Source: Fimbriimonadaceae bacterium | GTDB lineage: Bacteria; Armatimonadota; UBA10988 | DNA length: 64,000 nucleotides | Direction: 5' to 3' | Assembly (NCBI GenBank): GCA_020850355.1 | Contig: JADZEX010000045.1 | Span: forward strand, 27,966 to 91,965 | Shown: positions 26,931 through 35,665 of the stretch, in pieces | Position numbering within the stretch: position 1 is the stretch's first letter | How the letters are laid out: the number at the start of each line of letters is the position of its first letter | Translations under genes and position numbers: made by a program | Notes under the pieces: model-generated | The model's database searches: none | The model's input: only the letters and a program-made list of their open reading frames with translations | Told to the model about the DNA's origin: nothing

Positions 26931-28244
26931 ATGAAACCGGTGAACGTGGGGCTCTTGGGGATCGGCACGGTCGGGGGTGGGACGTTTCGGGTGTTGCAGC
27001 GCAACGCGGCCGAGATCACGCGCCGCGCGGGTCGCCCGATTGTCATGCACACGGTCGCCGAGCGTGACCTGGCCCGCGCGCAGAGCCTGGTGTTTGGTGC
27101 TTGCCAAGTGGTCGACGATGCCTTCGCGACCTGCCGCAACCCCGAAATCGACATCATCGTCGAGCTGATCGGCGGGACCGGGGTGGCCCGCGAGCTGATC
27201 CTCGAGGCAATCGCCCACGGCAAGCATGTCGTGACAGCCAACAAGCACCTGCTGGCGAAGCACGGCAACGAGATCTTCGCGGCCGCGCAGCGACACAACG
27301 TGATGGTCGGCTTCGAGGCGGCCGTGGCCGGCGGCATTCCGATCATCAAAGCGCTGCGCGAGGGGCTCACGGCGAACCGGCTGGAGTGGGCGGCTGGGAT
27401 CATCAACGGCACCAGCAACTTCATCCTGAGCGAGATGCGCGAAAAGGGCCTGAGCTTCGAGGCCGTGCTGGCCGAGGCACAGCGGCTCGGCTACGCCGAG
27501 GCCGACCCGACCTTCGACATCGAGGGGATCGACGCCGCGCACAAGTTGACCATCATGGCGGCGATCGCCTTTGGCGTCCCGATGCAGTTCGAGAAGGCCT
27601 ACATCGAGGGCATCAGCAAGCTGGAACCGGCCGACATCGAGTATGCGGAGAGCCTCGGCTACCGCATCAAGCTGCTCGGCATCACCAAGCGCACGCCGGC
27701 CGGGATCGAGCTGCGGGTGCATCCGACGCTGATCTCCGCGAAGCGGCTGATCGCCAACGTGGAGGGCGTGATGAACGCCATCCTCGTGAAGGGCGACGCG
27801 GTGGGCGTCACGATGTACTACGGCGCGGGCGCCGGGAGCGAGCCGACGGCCTCGGCGGTGGTCGCCGATCTGGTCGACTTGGCCCGCATGTTGACCGCCG
27901 ATCCCGAGCACCGCGTGCCGCATCTGGCGTTCCAGCCGGACCAGCTCTGCGACCTGCCAGTGCTGCCGATCGAGGCGGTCGAGACGTCCTACTACCTGCG
28001 TCTGAAGGTGGTCGACCGGCCGGGCGTGATGGCCGACATCGCCCGCCTCCTGAGTGACCACGGCATCAGCATCGAGGCCTTGCTGCAGCGCGAGCCGCCG
28101 GAGGGTGAGGACCGCGTCGACATCATCATGTTGACCCACCGCACCCTCGAGGCCCGGATCGTGGCGGCGCTGGCCGCGATTGCTGAGCTGCCGGTGGTCG
28201 AGCCGCAGATCACCCGACTGCGCGTTGAGGACCTGCGCGGCTAA
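26931..28244 (+). CDS. hom: Homoserine dehydrogenase with ACT domain
   Basis: Reduces aspartate semialdehyde to homoserine for threonine and methionine synthesis. The N-terminal NAD(P)-binding GIGTVGGGT, the core TANKHLLAKHG and the catalytic region with GIINGTSNFIL and YAEADPTFDIEGIDAAHK are all present. A C-terminal ACT domain (about 350-430, YYLRLKVVDRPGVMADIA) gives likely threonine feedback. Length 437 residues is normal. A TAGAAT -10-like element lies at 26896-26901. Confidence 0.96.
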   Translation: MKPVNVGLLGIGTVGGGTFRVLQRNAAEITRRAGRPIVMHTVAERDLARAQSLVFGACQVVDDAFATCRNPEIDIIVELIGGTGVARELILEAIAHGKHVVTANKHLLAKHGNEIFAAAQRHNVMVGFEAAVAGGIPIIKALREGLTANRLEWAAGIINGTSNFILSEMREKGLSFEAVLAEAQRLGYAEADPTFDIEGIDAAHKLTIMAAIAFGVPMQFEKAYIEGISKLEPADIEYAESLGYRIKLLGITKRTPAGIELRVHPTLISAKRLIANVEGVMNAILVKGDAVGVTMYYGAGAGSEPTASAVVADLVDLARMLTADPEHRVPHLAFQPDQLCDLPVLPIEAVETSYYLRLKVVDRPGVMADIARLLSDHGISIEALLQREPPEGEDRVDIIMLTHRTLEARIVAALAAIAELPVVEPQITRLRVEDLRG

Positions 28245-28299
28245 GGCCTCGGCAGGAGCTGCCGGGGCGGCTGGTGAAGCCGCTGCCGGGAGCCTGTCG

Positions 28300-31146
28300 A
28301 TGCGCTGCCTGCTGTGCCTCGCCCTGTTGAGTTGGCCAGCCTGGGCCGGGCCTGCCGTCCACTGGTCGTCCAGTCCGGTGCAACCGGGCGAGGCCGTCAT
28401 GCTGATCGGCGATGACCTCGCGCCGCGGCCGCAGGTCGTCGTGGAGCGACTCGCCGACAGCCCGCCGGGCAGCGTCCCCCGTGGGGCCACGGTTTCCAGC
28501 AAAGCAACCGCCGTCACGCTGCTCCAGAGCGACGCGCAGGCGGCCAAGTTCGTGCTGCCGCCCGGCCGCCCGGGGCTCTGTGCCTGGCGTCTCCAGACCG
28601 CCGCCGGCACCGTCGCCGGGCTGCTCAACCGCCCGCAGCCGTGGTGGGCCCAAGGACCTGCCCTGGGCAGCGGCACGCCCGGCGCGGTGCTACGGCTTGG
28701 CGGGATTTGCCTGCGTGGTGGCACGCCGACGGTGCTGCTGAGCGGCCCACGCACCCTCGCCCTGCCGGCCAGCGGCGACGCCTGGTGCCTGGCGACGACA
28801 CTACCGGCGACCTTGCCGGCGGGGGCCTACCAGGTGCGGGTCCACAGCGGCTGGGGTGGGCCGGCCGGCTGGAGCGACCCCCTCAGCCTCCGCGTTACGA
28901 CGGCCGCTGCCTGGCCAACGCGACGCTTCGATGCCGTGGCCGGCGGCGCTGACCCGACCGGGGTCGACGATGCGACCGAGGCGCTGCAGGCGGTGCTGGA
29001 CGCCGCCGGGCGGGCTGGCGGCGGCGTCGTCTGGCTGCCGCGCGGGCGGTACCAGGTCAGCGCGACGCTGACGATTCCGCGGTTCACGGCGCTGCGCGGC
29101 GAACGGCAGGACCTGACGGCGCTCTTCTGGCCGGACCTGCCCAAACCGCCAGCCGCCCTGCTGCGCGGATCCAACTCCTTCGCCATCGAGGATTTGACGG
29201 TCTACGCCACGCAGCACGAGCACGTCATCGTGGGCGACCTGGGCGATCAGCCGGACGCCGGGAACGTGCGCCTGCTGCGAGTCCGGGTGCGCGCCAACGC
29301 CTGGCGGGGGCATCTCTCGCCCGAGCAGGTCGACGCACAGCTCCGGGCCCAGTTGAAGCTCTCGACCGGCGGCGGCGACACCGTGCGCCTGGGCGGCGCC
29401 AACCTCGAGATTGCCGAGTGCGACCTCTATGGCTCCGGGCGCTGCCTCTACCTGATGCGCGTCCGCGGCGCGCGGGTCCACCACAACCAGCTCTACAACG
29501 GGCGCTGGGGCTGGTACTGCTTTTCCGGCAGCGACGGCCTGGTGTTTGAGGACAACCATCTGACCGGCGCCGACCTGCAATCGACCGGTGGCGGGCTCAA
29601 CTGCCTCGACGGCTCGACCAGTTCGCAACACGTCTACTACGCCCGCAACCAGCTCCGCCTGATGCATGGCTGGGACCGCGAGGCGATGACCAGCGACGCC
29701 GGCGGTGGCGCCTACTGCGGCGCCGTCAGCGCGGTGGACGGCGCCACGTTAACCCTGGCGGGCGATCCCGCCGTGGCCAACCGGAGCTGGGCCGGCGCCG
29801 GGCTGTTCATCCTGGCCGGTCGCGGCCGGGGCCAGTACCGGCGGGTCGTGGCCGTCGACGACCGCACGGTGACCGTCGACTCACCGTGGCAGGTCGCGCC
29901 CGACGCCAGCTCCACGGTCACCCTCACGATGCTGCAGCGCCGCTACCTGTTCATCGACAACCAGTTCGCCGACGCCGGCGTGGCGATCCAGCTCTACGGC
30001 ATGGCCTGCGAGCACGTCTGTGCCGGCAACACCTCGGAACGGACCGCTGGCTTCCACAACTTCGGCATGAACTACCACGGCATCCAGCCCTCCTGGTACA
30101 TCCAGTGGCTGCGCAACCGCATCACCGAGGGCAACGTCTACCGCAGCGGTCACGACAACTATCAGCTCGCTGGCGAGGCCCACCTCGGCGTCTTCTGCCT
30201 GCCGCCCAGCGCTGCCTGGCAGACTCCGCTGACCCTCGGCACGGTCGTGCGGGGCAACCAACTGCTGGGCAACGCGCACCTGGCGATCGGTGGCAGCGAC
30301 CCGTACAACCCGGCCTACGGCGAGCCGCTGGTCCAGGAAGTGCTGTGCGAGGGCAACACCATCTGCGACAGCGCCGTGGGGATCGACCTGCGGCGGGCCG
30401 CGCGCGGCGTGGTGCTGCGCAACAACCGCACCGAGCGGGTCGCCGAGCCGCTGCGCGATGAGGTCGAGCGCCAGCGCCAGGACGCCGCGCGGCTCGCCAA
30501 GCTGCTGCAGGAGCCGACCCCGCTGGCGGCCTGGTCCGGCGACGAGCTGCGCGGCCGGCGGGTGCCCGACAGCACGGGTCACGGCTTCGACCTGCTGATC
30601 AACGGACCGGTGACGCTCGAGCCCGGTCGCCTCGGCCAGGCCCTGCGGTTGCGCGACCAGGCCTTCCTGAGCCGCGCCGACGCGGCGGTCTTCAACACCC
30701 CTAACCTGACCTGGTCGGCCTGGATCCGAGCCGACACCGTGGCCGGCCGGCAGGGGCTGTTCGTGAAGCGCCTGCACGGTACCACCGCGCCGTTCGTGGT
30801 CTCGCTCTGGGACGGCAGCCTCGACTTCGAGGCGACCGCCACAACGGGCAGTTGGAGCTTCAACTTCCGCAGCCCGGCGGCCATCCAGGCCGGCGTCTGG
30901 CAGCACGTCGCAGTCGTCGCCCAGGCCGGCGTTGGGATCAGTCTGTACGTCAACGGGCAGCTCGTCGCCAGCAAGGCCCATGACGGCGAGCGGCTGGCCA
31001 ACTTGGAGCCGCTGGTGATCGGTCGCGAGGCCTGGGACGGTCGGCAGAGCGTCCACGTCCCGTGCTGGTTCAGCGGACTGCTTGACGACCTCCGCGTCTG
31101 GGGGCGTGCCCTGTCAGCCGCCGAAGTGGCCGCGCTGGCCCGGTAG
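28300..31146 (+). CDS. Secreted right-handed beta-helix protein with C-terminal LamG-like domain
   Basis: A signal peptide (CLLCLALLSWPAWA) leads a 948-residue exported protein. After two beta-sandwich-like regions, a pectate-lyase-3-type beta helix begins near residue 205 (RRFDAVAGGADPTGVDDATEALQAVLD) and runs to about 720. A LamG/concanavalin-type sandwich (about 770-945) ends the protein with FSGLLDDLRVWGRALSAAEV. It probably binds or cuts polysaccharide, but no catalytic residues are assigned. It follows hom by 55 bp on the same strand, though a functional link is unlikely. Confidence 0.85.
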   Translation: MRCLLCLALLSWPAWAGPAVHWSSSPVQPGEAVMLIGDDLAPRPQVVVERLADSPPGSVPRGATVSSKATAVTLLQSDAQAAKFVLPPGRPGLCAWRLQTAAGTVAGLLNRPQPWWAQGPALGSGTPGAVLRLGGICLRGGTPTVLLSGPRTLALPASGDAWCLATTLPATLPAGAYQVRVHSGWGGPAGWSDPLSLRVTTAAAWPTRRFDAVAGGADPTGVDDATEALQAVLDAAGRAGGGVVWLPRGRYQVSATLTIPRFTALRGERQDLTALFWPDLPKPPAALLRGSNSFAIEDLTVYATQHEHVIVGDLGDQPDAGNVRLLRVRVRANAWRGHLSPEQVDAQLRAQLKLSTGGGDTVRLGGANLEIAECDLYGSGRCLYLMRVRGARVHHNQLYNGRWGWYCFSGSDGLVFEDNHLTGADLQSTGGGLNCLDGSTSSQHVYYARNQLRLMHGWDREAMTSDAGGGAYCGAVSAVDGATLTLAGDPAVANRSWAGAGLFILAGRGRGQYRRVVAVDDRTVTVDSPWQVAPDASSTVTLTMLQRRYLFIDNQFADAGVAIQLYGMACEHVCAGNTSERTAGFHNFGMNYHGIQPSWYIQWLRNRITEGNVYRSGHDNYQLAGEAHLGVFCLPPSAAWQTPLTLGTVVRGNQLLGNAHLAIGGSDPYNPAYGEPLVQEVLCEGNTICDSAVGIDLRRAARGVVLRNNRTERVAEPLRDEVERQRQDAARLAKLLQEPTPLAAWSGDELRGRRVPDSTGHGFDLLINGPVTLEPGRLGQALRLRDQAFLSRADAAVFNTPNLTWSAWIRADTVAGRQGLFVKRLHGTTAPFVVSLWDGSLDFEATATTGSWSFNFRSPAAIQAGVWQHVAVVAQAGVGISLYVNGQLVASKAHDGERLANLEPLVIGREAWDGRQSVHVPCWFSGLLDDLRVWGRALSAAEVAALAR

Positions 31147-31186
31147 GCAGCGCCCGTTGGCCGACGAACAGCCGGCCCACCGTACC

Positions 31187-31366
31187 TGTTTCACGTGAAA
31201 CACCAGCGGGCCAGGCGGCGCGGCACCCGCTGGACCAGATGGCTGTTTCACGTGAAACAGCGGCTGCCGCCCGGCTTGTTGGCGGGCCTCACCTGTTTCA
31301 CGTGAAACACCAGCGGGCCAGGCGGCGCGGCACCGGCCGGAACAGGCGCCTGTTTCACGTGAAACA
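31187..31366. repeat. parS-like palindrome cluster 6 (four exact sites, nested tandem repeat)
   Basis: Exact sites start at 31187, 31244, 31294 and 31351 (steps 57, 50, 57). Bases 31187-31227 and 31294-31334 are identical, so a two-site unit of 107 bp is duplicated, as in cluster 1. It fills the gap between convergent genes. Confidence 0.9.
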
Positions 31367-31370
31367 GGCG

Positions 31371-33464
31371 CTACCGCACGGCTTCCAACTGGTCCCACTC
31401 GACCCAGCCGTCGCGCGTCGGGCCGTTGTCGAGCTGCACGACGTAGACGCTCTCCCAGGTCAGCGGTTGCTTCAGACCGCGGGGCAGCGCGGCTTCGACC
31501 AGCGTCCAACCGGTCGGGACCGGCCCCTCGAGCAGCGTGAAGGTCGAGCGCTGGCCGTTGCCGTCCAGCACGGCGGCGCGCAGCCAGGTCGGCTGGCCGT
31601 CGCCGCGCACGCGGCAGCGCAGCGTGAAGGCCCCGCCGATCGCTCGGTCGAGGCGCAGGTAGGCGGCCCGGGTGGTCTTCGCGTCGGTCAAGCGATAGGT
31701 CAGCCGAGCGGCCCTGCCACCTTCGGCCGCGTCGGTCGCCAGCAGTTCCACGCTGCCGCTGACGGTCTCTGGGAACCCGTCGAAGCGCACCGCCGGAGCC
31801 GCCTCGAAGCCCTCGATCAACTGCGGCGCGGCGACCTGCACCGGCACCACCGCCGACGCGCCGTAGCCGCTCACGCGCAGGTTGGCGGTCGATCCCGGCG
31901 CGCCAGCGGTGAAGGTCGAGCCCGCCAACTGGCCGGCCCCCTCCAGGCTCCAGCGCAGCGCCGCCGGGCTCAACAACACCGGCCGGCCGGCCGAGTCTGC
32001 TCCGGCCACGGCCAGCTCGGCCTGCTCCCCGGCCAGCAGCGCCAGCGTGCTGGGCTCGACTCGCAGGCTGGCCACCTGGGCGACCACTTCAACCGCCAGC
32101 TCGCCGCGAGCCTGCCCGGCCTGCGCCAGCAGCCGGCCGCGCCCCGCCGTTGGGCCAGCCTGAAAGGCCTGGCCGTGGAACGCCCCGATCTCGCCCTCAA
32201 CTGTCACGGTGACCGGCGTATCGGCCGTCAGCGGGTTGTACAGCGCGTCGGTCAGGCGCACCTGCGGTTGGAAGCTGGCGCCAGGGGCCAGTCGCACCGG
32301 GCCGCCGGGCTCGAAGGCCACCGCCGCCGGCTCGCCCAACGGCCCCAACGAGACCAGCGCCAGCGCGTTGGCGACGCTCCGCTCGCGGCCGTCGCTGGGA
32401 CGGTTCAGGATACTGCCACGCGCCCAGCAGGTCGTCGACCCGCCGCCATCGAGGTTGACCCCTTCGCGGCAGCCGAACTCCGCCAGGAGCTTCGCCAGTT
32501 CAGGGAAGGTCATGCCGGCCGAGTGCCCCGGCCGTCGGCCATCGACGGTGACCGCCAGGATGTGCTGGTCGTCGAAGCCCATCGCCGTGCGGGGGTGGCG
32601 CGGCTCGTCGGCCTTTGGCTGATACACCAGCTTGCCGCCCGCCAACAGGATCGGGTGCCCGCCAACCGCTTCGGCCACCGGGACCGCAGGCTCGGTGCTG
32701 ACCTCGATCCGGAGGCGCTGCCCGACCTGCAGCCGTCCGAGCGCCGCGGCCGGGGCGCCTTGGGCCGACAGCACCAGACCGTCGGGCGGGATCGCCAGGT
32801 CGCCGCGCCCAACCACCGGCGCCGCCGCCACCGCGGCGTCCAGGCTGCCGTTGGTCGGCACCTTGCCCGACCAGCGCAACAGCACCTCGGTCCCGCCGTC
32901 GTCGGTGCGCGTGCTGGGCGACCAGGAGGGTGAGTAGAGGACCAGCGTGTCGGCGGCGCGGTTGCTGTTGAGGCGGTGGATCGGCAGAGCGTCAGTCGCG
33001 CCAGGCAGCAGCAGGCGCAGCGTCGTGCCGAACTCGCCGATGTACGGCTCGCCGTTGCCCAGCCAGGCGAAGGCGGCGCGGCTGTTGCCAACGCCGAGCA
33101 GCTCGCCCTGGCGCACGAACAGCCCAATCGTGACTCCCTGCGCGGGGCCGCTCATCACGTAGAAGTCGCCGTTGACGGCCGCCACGGCGCGCTGCTGCGG
33201 GCTGGTCAGCCGGGCGATCTGCCGGCTGGTCGGCTCCAGGCCGTAGACCTGGTCGGCCCCATCGGTCGCGCGCAGTGTCAGTCGTCGCTCGGCGCGCTCC
33301 CAGTAGAAGCCGTCGATCGCCTGCGGGCCGGCGGTCCGCCGGATGCGGAACGACCAGGCCCCGGGGTGAATCGGCGTCGCCACCGCATCGGCCGGCAGGT
33401 GCAGCGCCGCGGCCGGGCGTAGGGCCCACAGCAACACCACCGCGCCGATTCGTCGCCAGGTCAT
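31371..33464 (-). CDS. Secreted phosphodiester glycosidase (NAGPA/DUF2233)-family protein
   Basis: A signal peptide precedes a NAGPA-type domain (about 90-390) with the signature NLDGGGSTT and TVDGRR, found in enzymes that remove GlcNAc from phosphodiesters or act on cell-wall glycans. The C-terminal part has Ig-like beta domains (about 400-560) and a carbohydrate-binding-module-like sandwich (570-697). Its ATG (33464) overlaps the stop of the upstream LarA-like gene by 4 bp. The substrate is unknown. Confidence 0.82.
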   Translation of the reverse strand: MTWRRIGAVVLLWALRPAAALHLPADAVATPIHPGAWSFRIRRTAGPQAIDGFYWERAERRLTLRATDGADQVYGLEPTSRQIARLTSPQQRAVAAVNGDFYVMSGPAQGVTIGLFVRQGELLGVGNSRAAFAWLGNGEPYIGEFGTTLRLLLPGATDALPIHRLNSNRAADTLVLYSPSWSPSTRTDDGGTEVLLRWSGKVPTNGSLDAAVAAAPVVGRGDLAIPPDGLVLSAQGAPAAALGRLQVGQRLRIEVSTEPAVPVAEAVGGHPILLAGGKLVYQPKADEPRHPRTAMGFDDQHILAVTVDGRRPGHSAGMTFPELAKLLAEFGCREGVNLDGGGSTTCWARGSILNRPSDGRERSVANALALVSLGPLGEPAAVAFEPGGPVRLAPGASFQPQVRLTDALYNPLTADTPVTVTVEGEIGAFHGQAFQAGPTAGRGRLLAQAGQARGELAVEVVAQVASLRVEPSTLALLAGEQAELAVAGADSAGRPVLLSPAALRWSLEGAGQLAGSTFTAGAPGSTANLRVSGYGASAVVPVQVAAPQLIEGFEAAPAVRFDGFPETVSGSVELLATDAAEGGRAARLTYRLTDAKTTRAAYLRLDRAIGGAFTLRCRVRGDGQPTWLRAAVLDGNGQRSTFTLLEGPVPTGWTLVEAALPRGLKQPLTWESVYVVQLDNGPTRDGWVEWDQLEAVR

Positions 33465-34654
33465 GCCACCACCTCCTCCAAGCCGCGCTGCCGCGCTTCG
33501 GCGACCAGCGCCGCCGAGACCCGCAGTTCGGCGAGGTCCCGAGTGTTACGGATCCACGCCAGCCGCACCGCCGCCGCCGGCTTGTCCCGGATCAGGTCAA
33601 TCGCCGTGTCGACTGCGCTGGCCGCGTCTGGGCAGGTCAAGGGCACGCTGACCCGGCCGGGCAGCCCGGTCGTCAACGCATTGGCCGCCATCGCGGTCTG
33701 GTCCAGCTTGCGGACCAGCGCCGCGGTCGTCAAGTCGGCCAGTCCGATCCCCAGTCCATTGCCGCCGGTCGCGGCCGTCAGGTCCAGCACCACGATCACG
33801 CGAATCTGCGGTCGACCCGGGTCGGCCACGCCGCGGATGCCAAGTCGGCCGATCACGTTCGGGTCGAGGCCTGTCCCGGAGACGTCCTTGCCCAGCTCGT
33901 CGACCACCAAGACGTCCAGTTCCTCGAACGGCAAGCGCGGCAGCAACTCGCGCGCCCGGTCCAGCAACTGCGGCTCGCGCTCGAGGATCTGCGGCGGCGA
34001 CAACGCCTCCAGCAGTGCTGGCGCGTGGTAGGCATCCTCCACCAGCGCCACGCCCAGCAGCACCGGCAGTCTCGCCAGCGCCACCTGCCCCACCTCGGCG
34101 ATCGTCGCGCCCCAGGCTGCCACCGCCGGCCGATGCACCGCCGCCGCGCCAGCGTGGTTGCCCAGGCCGACTGCCAACAGCTTCAGCAAGCCGCTCTCGA
34201 AGTGGCCCTGAAAGCTGGTGTGGGGCTTGATGCGGTTGATCAGCACCAACCCGTCGGCCGCCGCGGCATGAGCGTCACAGTGCACCGGCACCCCGCTGGC
34301 GGTGGTCCCGAGCTGCACCGTCTCCATCGTCGCCCGCACCGGCGCGCCGACGGTCTGCTCCGTGACGCCCAGCCGGGCCAGCACTGCCGCCTGGCCTTCC
34401 GCCGTGGCCGCCCCGTGGCTGCCCATCGCCGGCACGATCCAGGGCTCGCCGCCGCGTTGGCGCACCGCGGCGACCACGCCGCGCACCAGCAGCGGCAGAC
34501 AGCCGATGCCCCGCGAGCCAACGGCGATGGCGACGCGCCGGCCGGCGAGGTCGCGCGGCCAGTCGGCCGACGCCAGGGCGGTGGCCAGGGTGGCGGCCGG
34601 ATCGGCCAGGCCGCAGCGGGGGAACGGTTGCCGGAAGGTGGTCAGTTCAAGCAT
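33461..34654 (-). CDS. LarA-like (DUF2088) nickel-pincer-type isomerase family protein
   Basis: Segments VGSRGIGCLPLL, VPAMGSHGAATAEGQ, NRIKPHTSFQG and ESGLLKLLAVGLG match the LarA superfamily, whose members use a nickel-pincer cofactor to racemise or epimerise 2-hydroxy acids. The family's strong VDELGKDVSGTGLDPNV segment follows. No cofactor synthesis genes (larB/C/E) are nearby. It overlaps the Ppx-like gene by 8 bp and the glycosidase gene by 4 bp, forming a three-gene coupled unit. The substrate cannot be predicted. Confidence 0.82.
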   Translation of the reverse strand: MLELTTFRQPFPRCGLADPAATLATALASADWPRDLAGRRVAIAVGSRGIGCLPLLVRGVVAAVRQRGGEPWIVPAMGSHGAATAEGQAAVLARLGVTEQTVGAPVRATMETVQLGTTASGVPVHCDAHAAAADGLVLINRIKPHTSFQGHFESGLLKLLAVGLGNHAGAAAVHRPAVAAWGATIAEVGQVALARLPVLLGVALVEDAYHAPALLEALSPPQILEREPQLLDRARELLPRLPFEELDVLVVDELGKDVSGTGLDPNVIGRLGIRGVADPGRPQIRVIVVLDLTAATGGNGLGIGLADLTTAALVRKLDQTAMAANALTTGLPGRVSVPLTCPDAASAVDTAIDLIRDKPAAAVRLAWIRNTRDLAELRVSAALVAEARQRGLEEVVA

Positions 34655-35561
34655 CGGCCGGCGCCCCCGCCAACCGGGCCAGCGCCCGCCGCAGGCCGCC
34701 GACCGCGACGCCGATGGCGGGCGCGCCGAGGCGACGCAGCCAGCGGGCGGTCAGCACCGCGCCGGCCACGATGATGTCGGCCCGCTCCGCCTCCAGGCCG
34801 GGCACCATCTGCCGCTGGCGCCACGGCAGGGCCGCCAGGCGCGCGACCAGGGCGTCGATGTCGGCGACGGTGAGCGTCACCGCCGCCACCGCCGCGGCGT
34901 CGTAGACCGGCAGGCCGAGCTGCACTGCCGCCAGCGTCGTGATCGTGCCGCCCGAGCCGACCAGGCTGCCGGGCGCCAGGGGCTCGATGTCGGCGAGTGC
35001 CGCATCGGCCACGGCGGCGAGGCGGAGGAGGTCGGCCGGGCTCGGCGGATCGCCCGGCGCCGCCCGCTCGTGGCAGCGGCGCGAGCCAATCTGGATCGAC
35101 CGCCGGCTGCCGATCCGGCCGTCGCGGCCAAGCACCAGCTCGCTGGAGCCGCCCCCGATGTCGAGCAGCGCCAGCGGCTGGCCGGGCTGGCCGTGCGTCA
35201 CCGCGACGTCGGCGTAGGTCAGCTCGGCTTCGCGCTCGCCGCTGATCACGTCGACCTGCCAACCGGTCGCCGCGGCCACCGCCGCCAGGAACTCGTCGCG
35301 GTTGGTGGCGTCGCGCAACGCAGCGGTGCCGGCGGCGCGCACGGCGACTACGCCGTGAGAGTCGGTCAGGCGGCGGTACTCCTGCAGCATCGCCACGCCC
35401 CGGGCGATGGCGGCGGCGCTGATCTGGGCGGTGCGGTCGACGCCTTCACCCAGTCGGGTGATGTCGGCCCGGTCCAGCAGCAGTCGCTCCGGCGACGCGG
35501 CGAGGTCCACGATACAGAGCAGGAAGGAGTTCGATCCGACGTCCACTCCGGCCACGCGCAT
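34647..35561 (-). CDS. Exopolyphosphatase / guanosine pentaphosphatase (Ppx/GppA) family
   Basis: An ASKHA-fold phosphatase with phosphate loops GVDVGSNSF and DIGGGSSEL and a third glycine motif GSGGTITT. At 304 residues it is the short form without the C-terminal HD-like domain of E. coli Ppx, as is common in many phyla. It degrades polyphosphate or pppGpp. ATG 35561 is preceded by GGAGACG. First gene of the coupled trio with the LarA-like and glycosidase genes. Confidence 0.88.
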   Translation of the reverse strand: MRVAGVDVGSNSFLLCIVDLAASPERLLLDRADITRLGEGVDRTAQISAAAIARGVAMLQEYRRLTDSHGVVAVRAAGTAALRDATNRDEFLAAVAAATGWQVDVISGEREAELTYADVAVTHGQPGQPLALLDIGGGSSELVLGRDGRIGSRRSIQIGSRRCHERAAPGDPPSPADLLRLAAVADAALADIEPLAPGSLVGSGGTITTLAAVQLGLPVYDAAAVAAVTLTVADIDALVARLAALPWRQRQMVPGLEAERADIIVAGAVLTARWLRRLGAPAIGVAVGGLRRALARLAGAPADA

Positions 35562-35665
35562 CGTCGTCTCCTGCCGCTCGCGCGCCCCGTCCGCCCCAAC
35601 GCCAACGGGCAGCCAGCGGGCCGCAGAGACCCAGCCTGGCCGCCCGTCGCAACGCGATCTGCCGG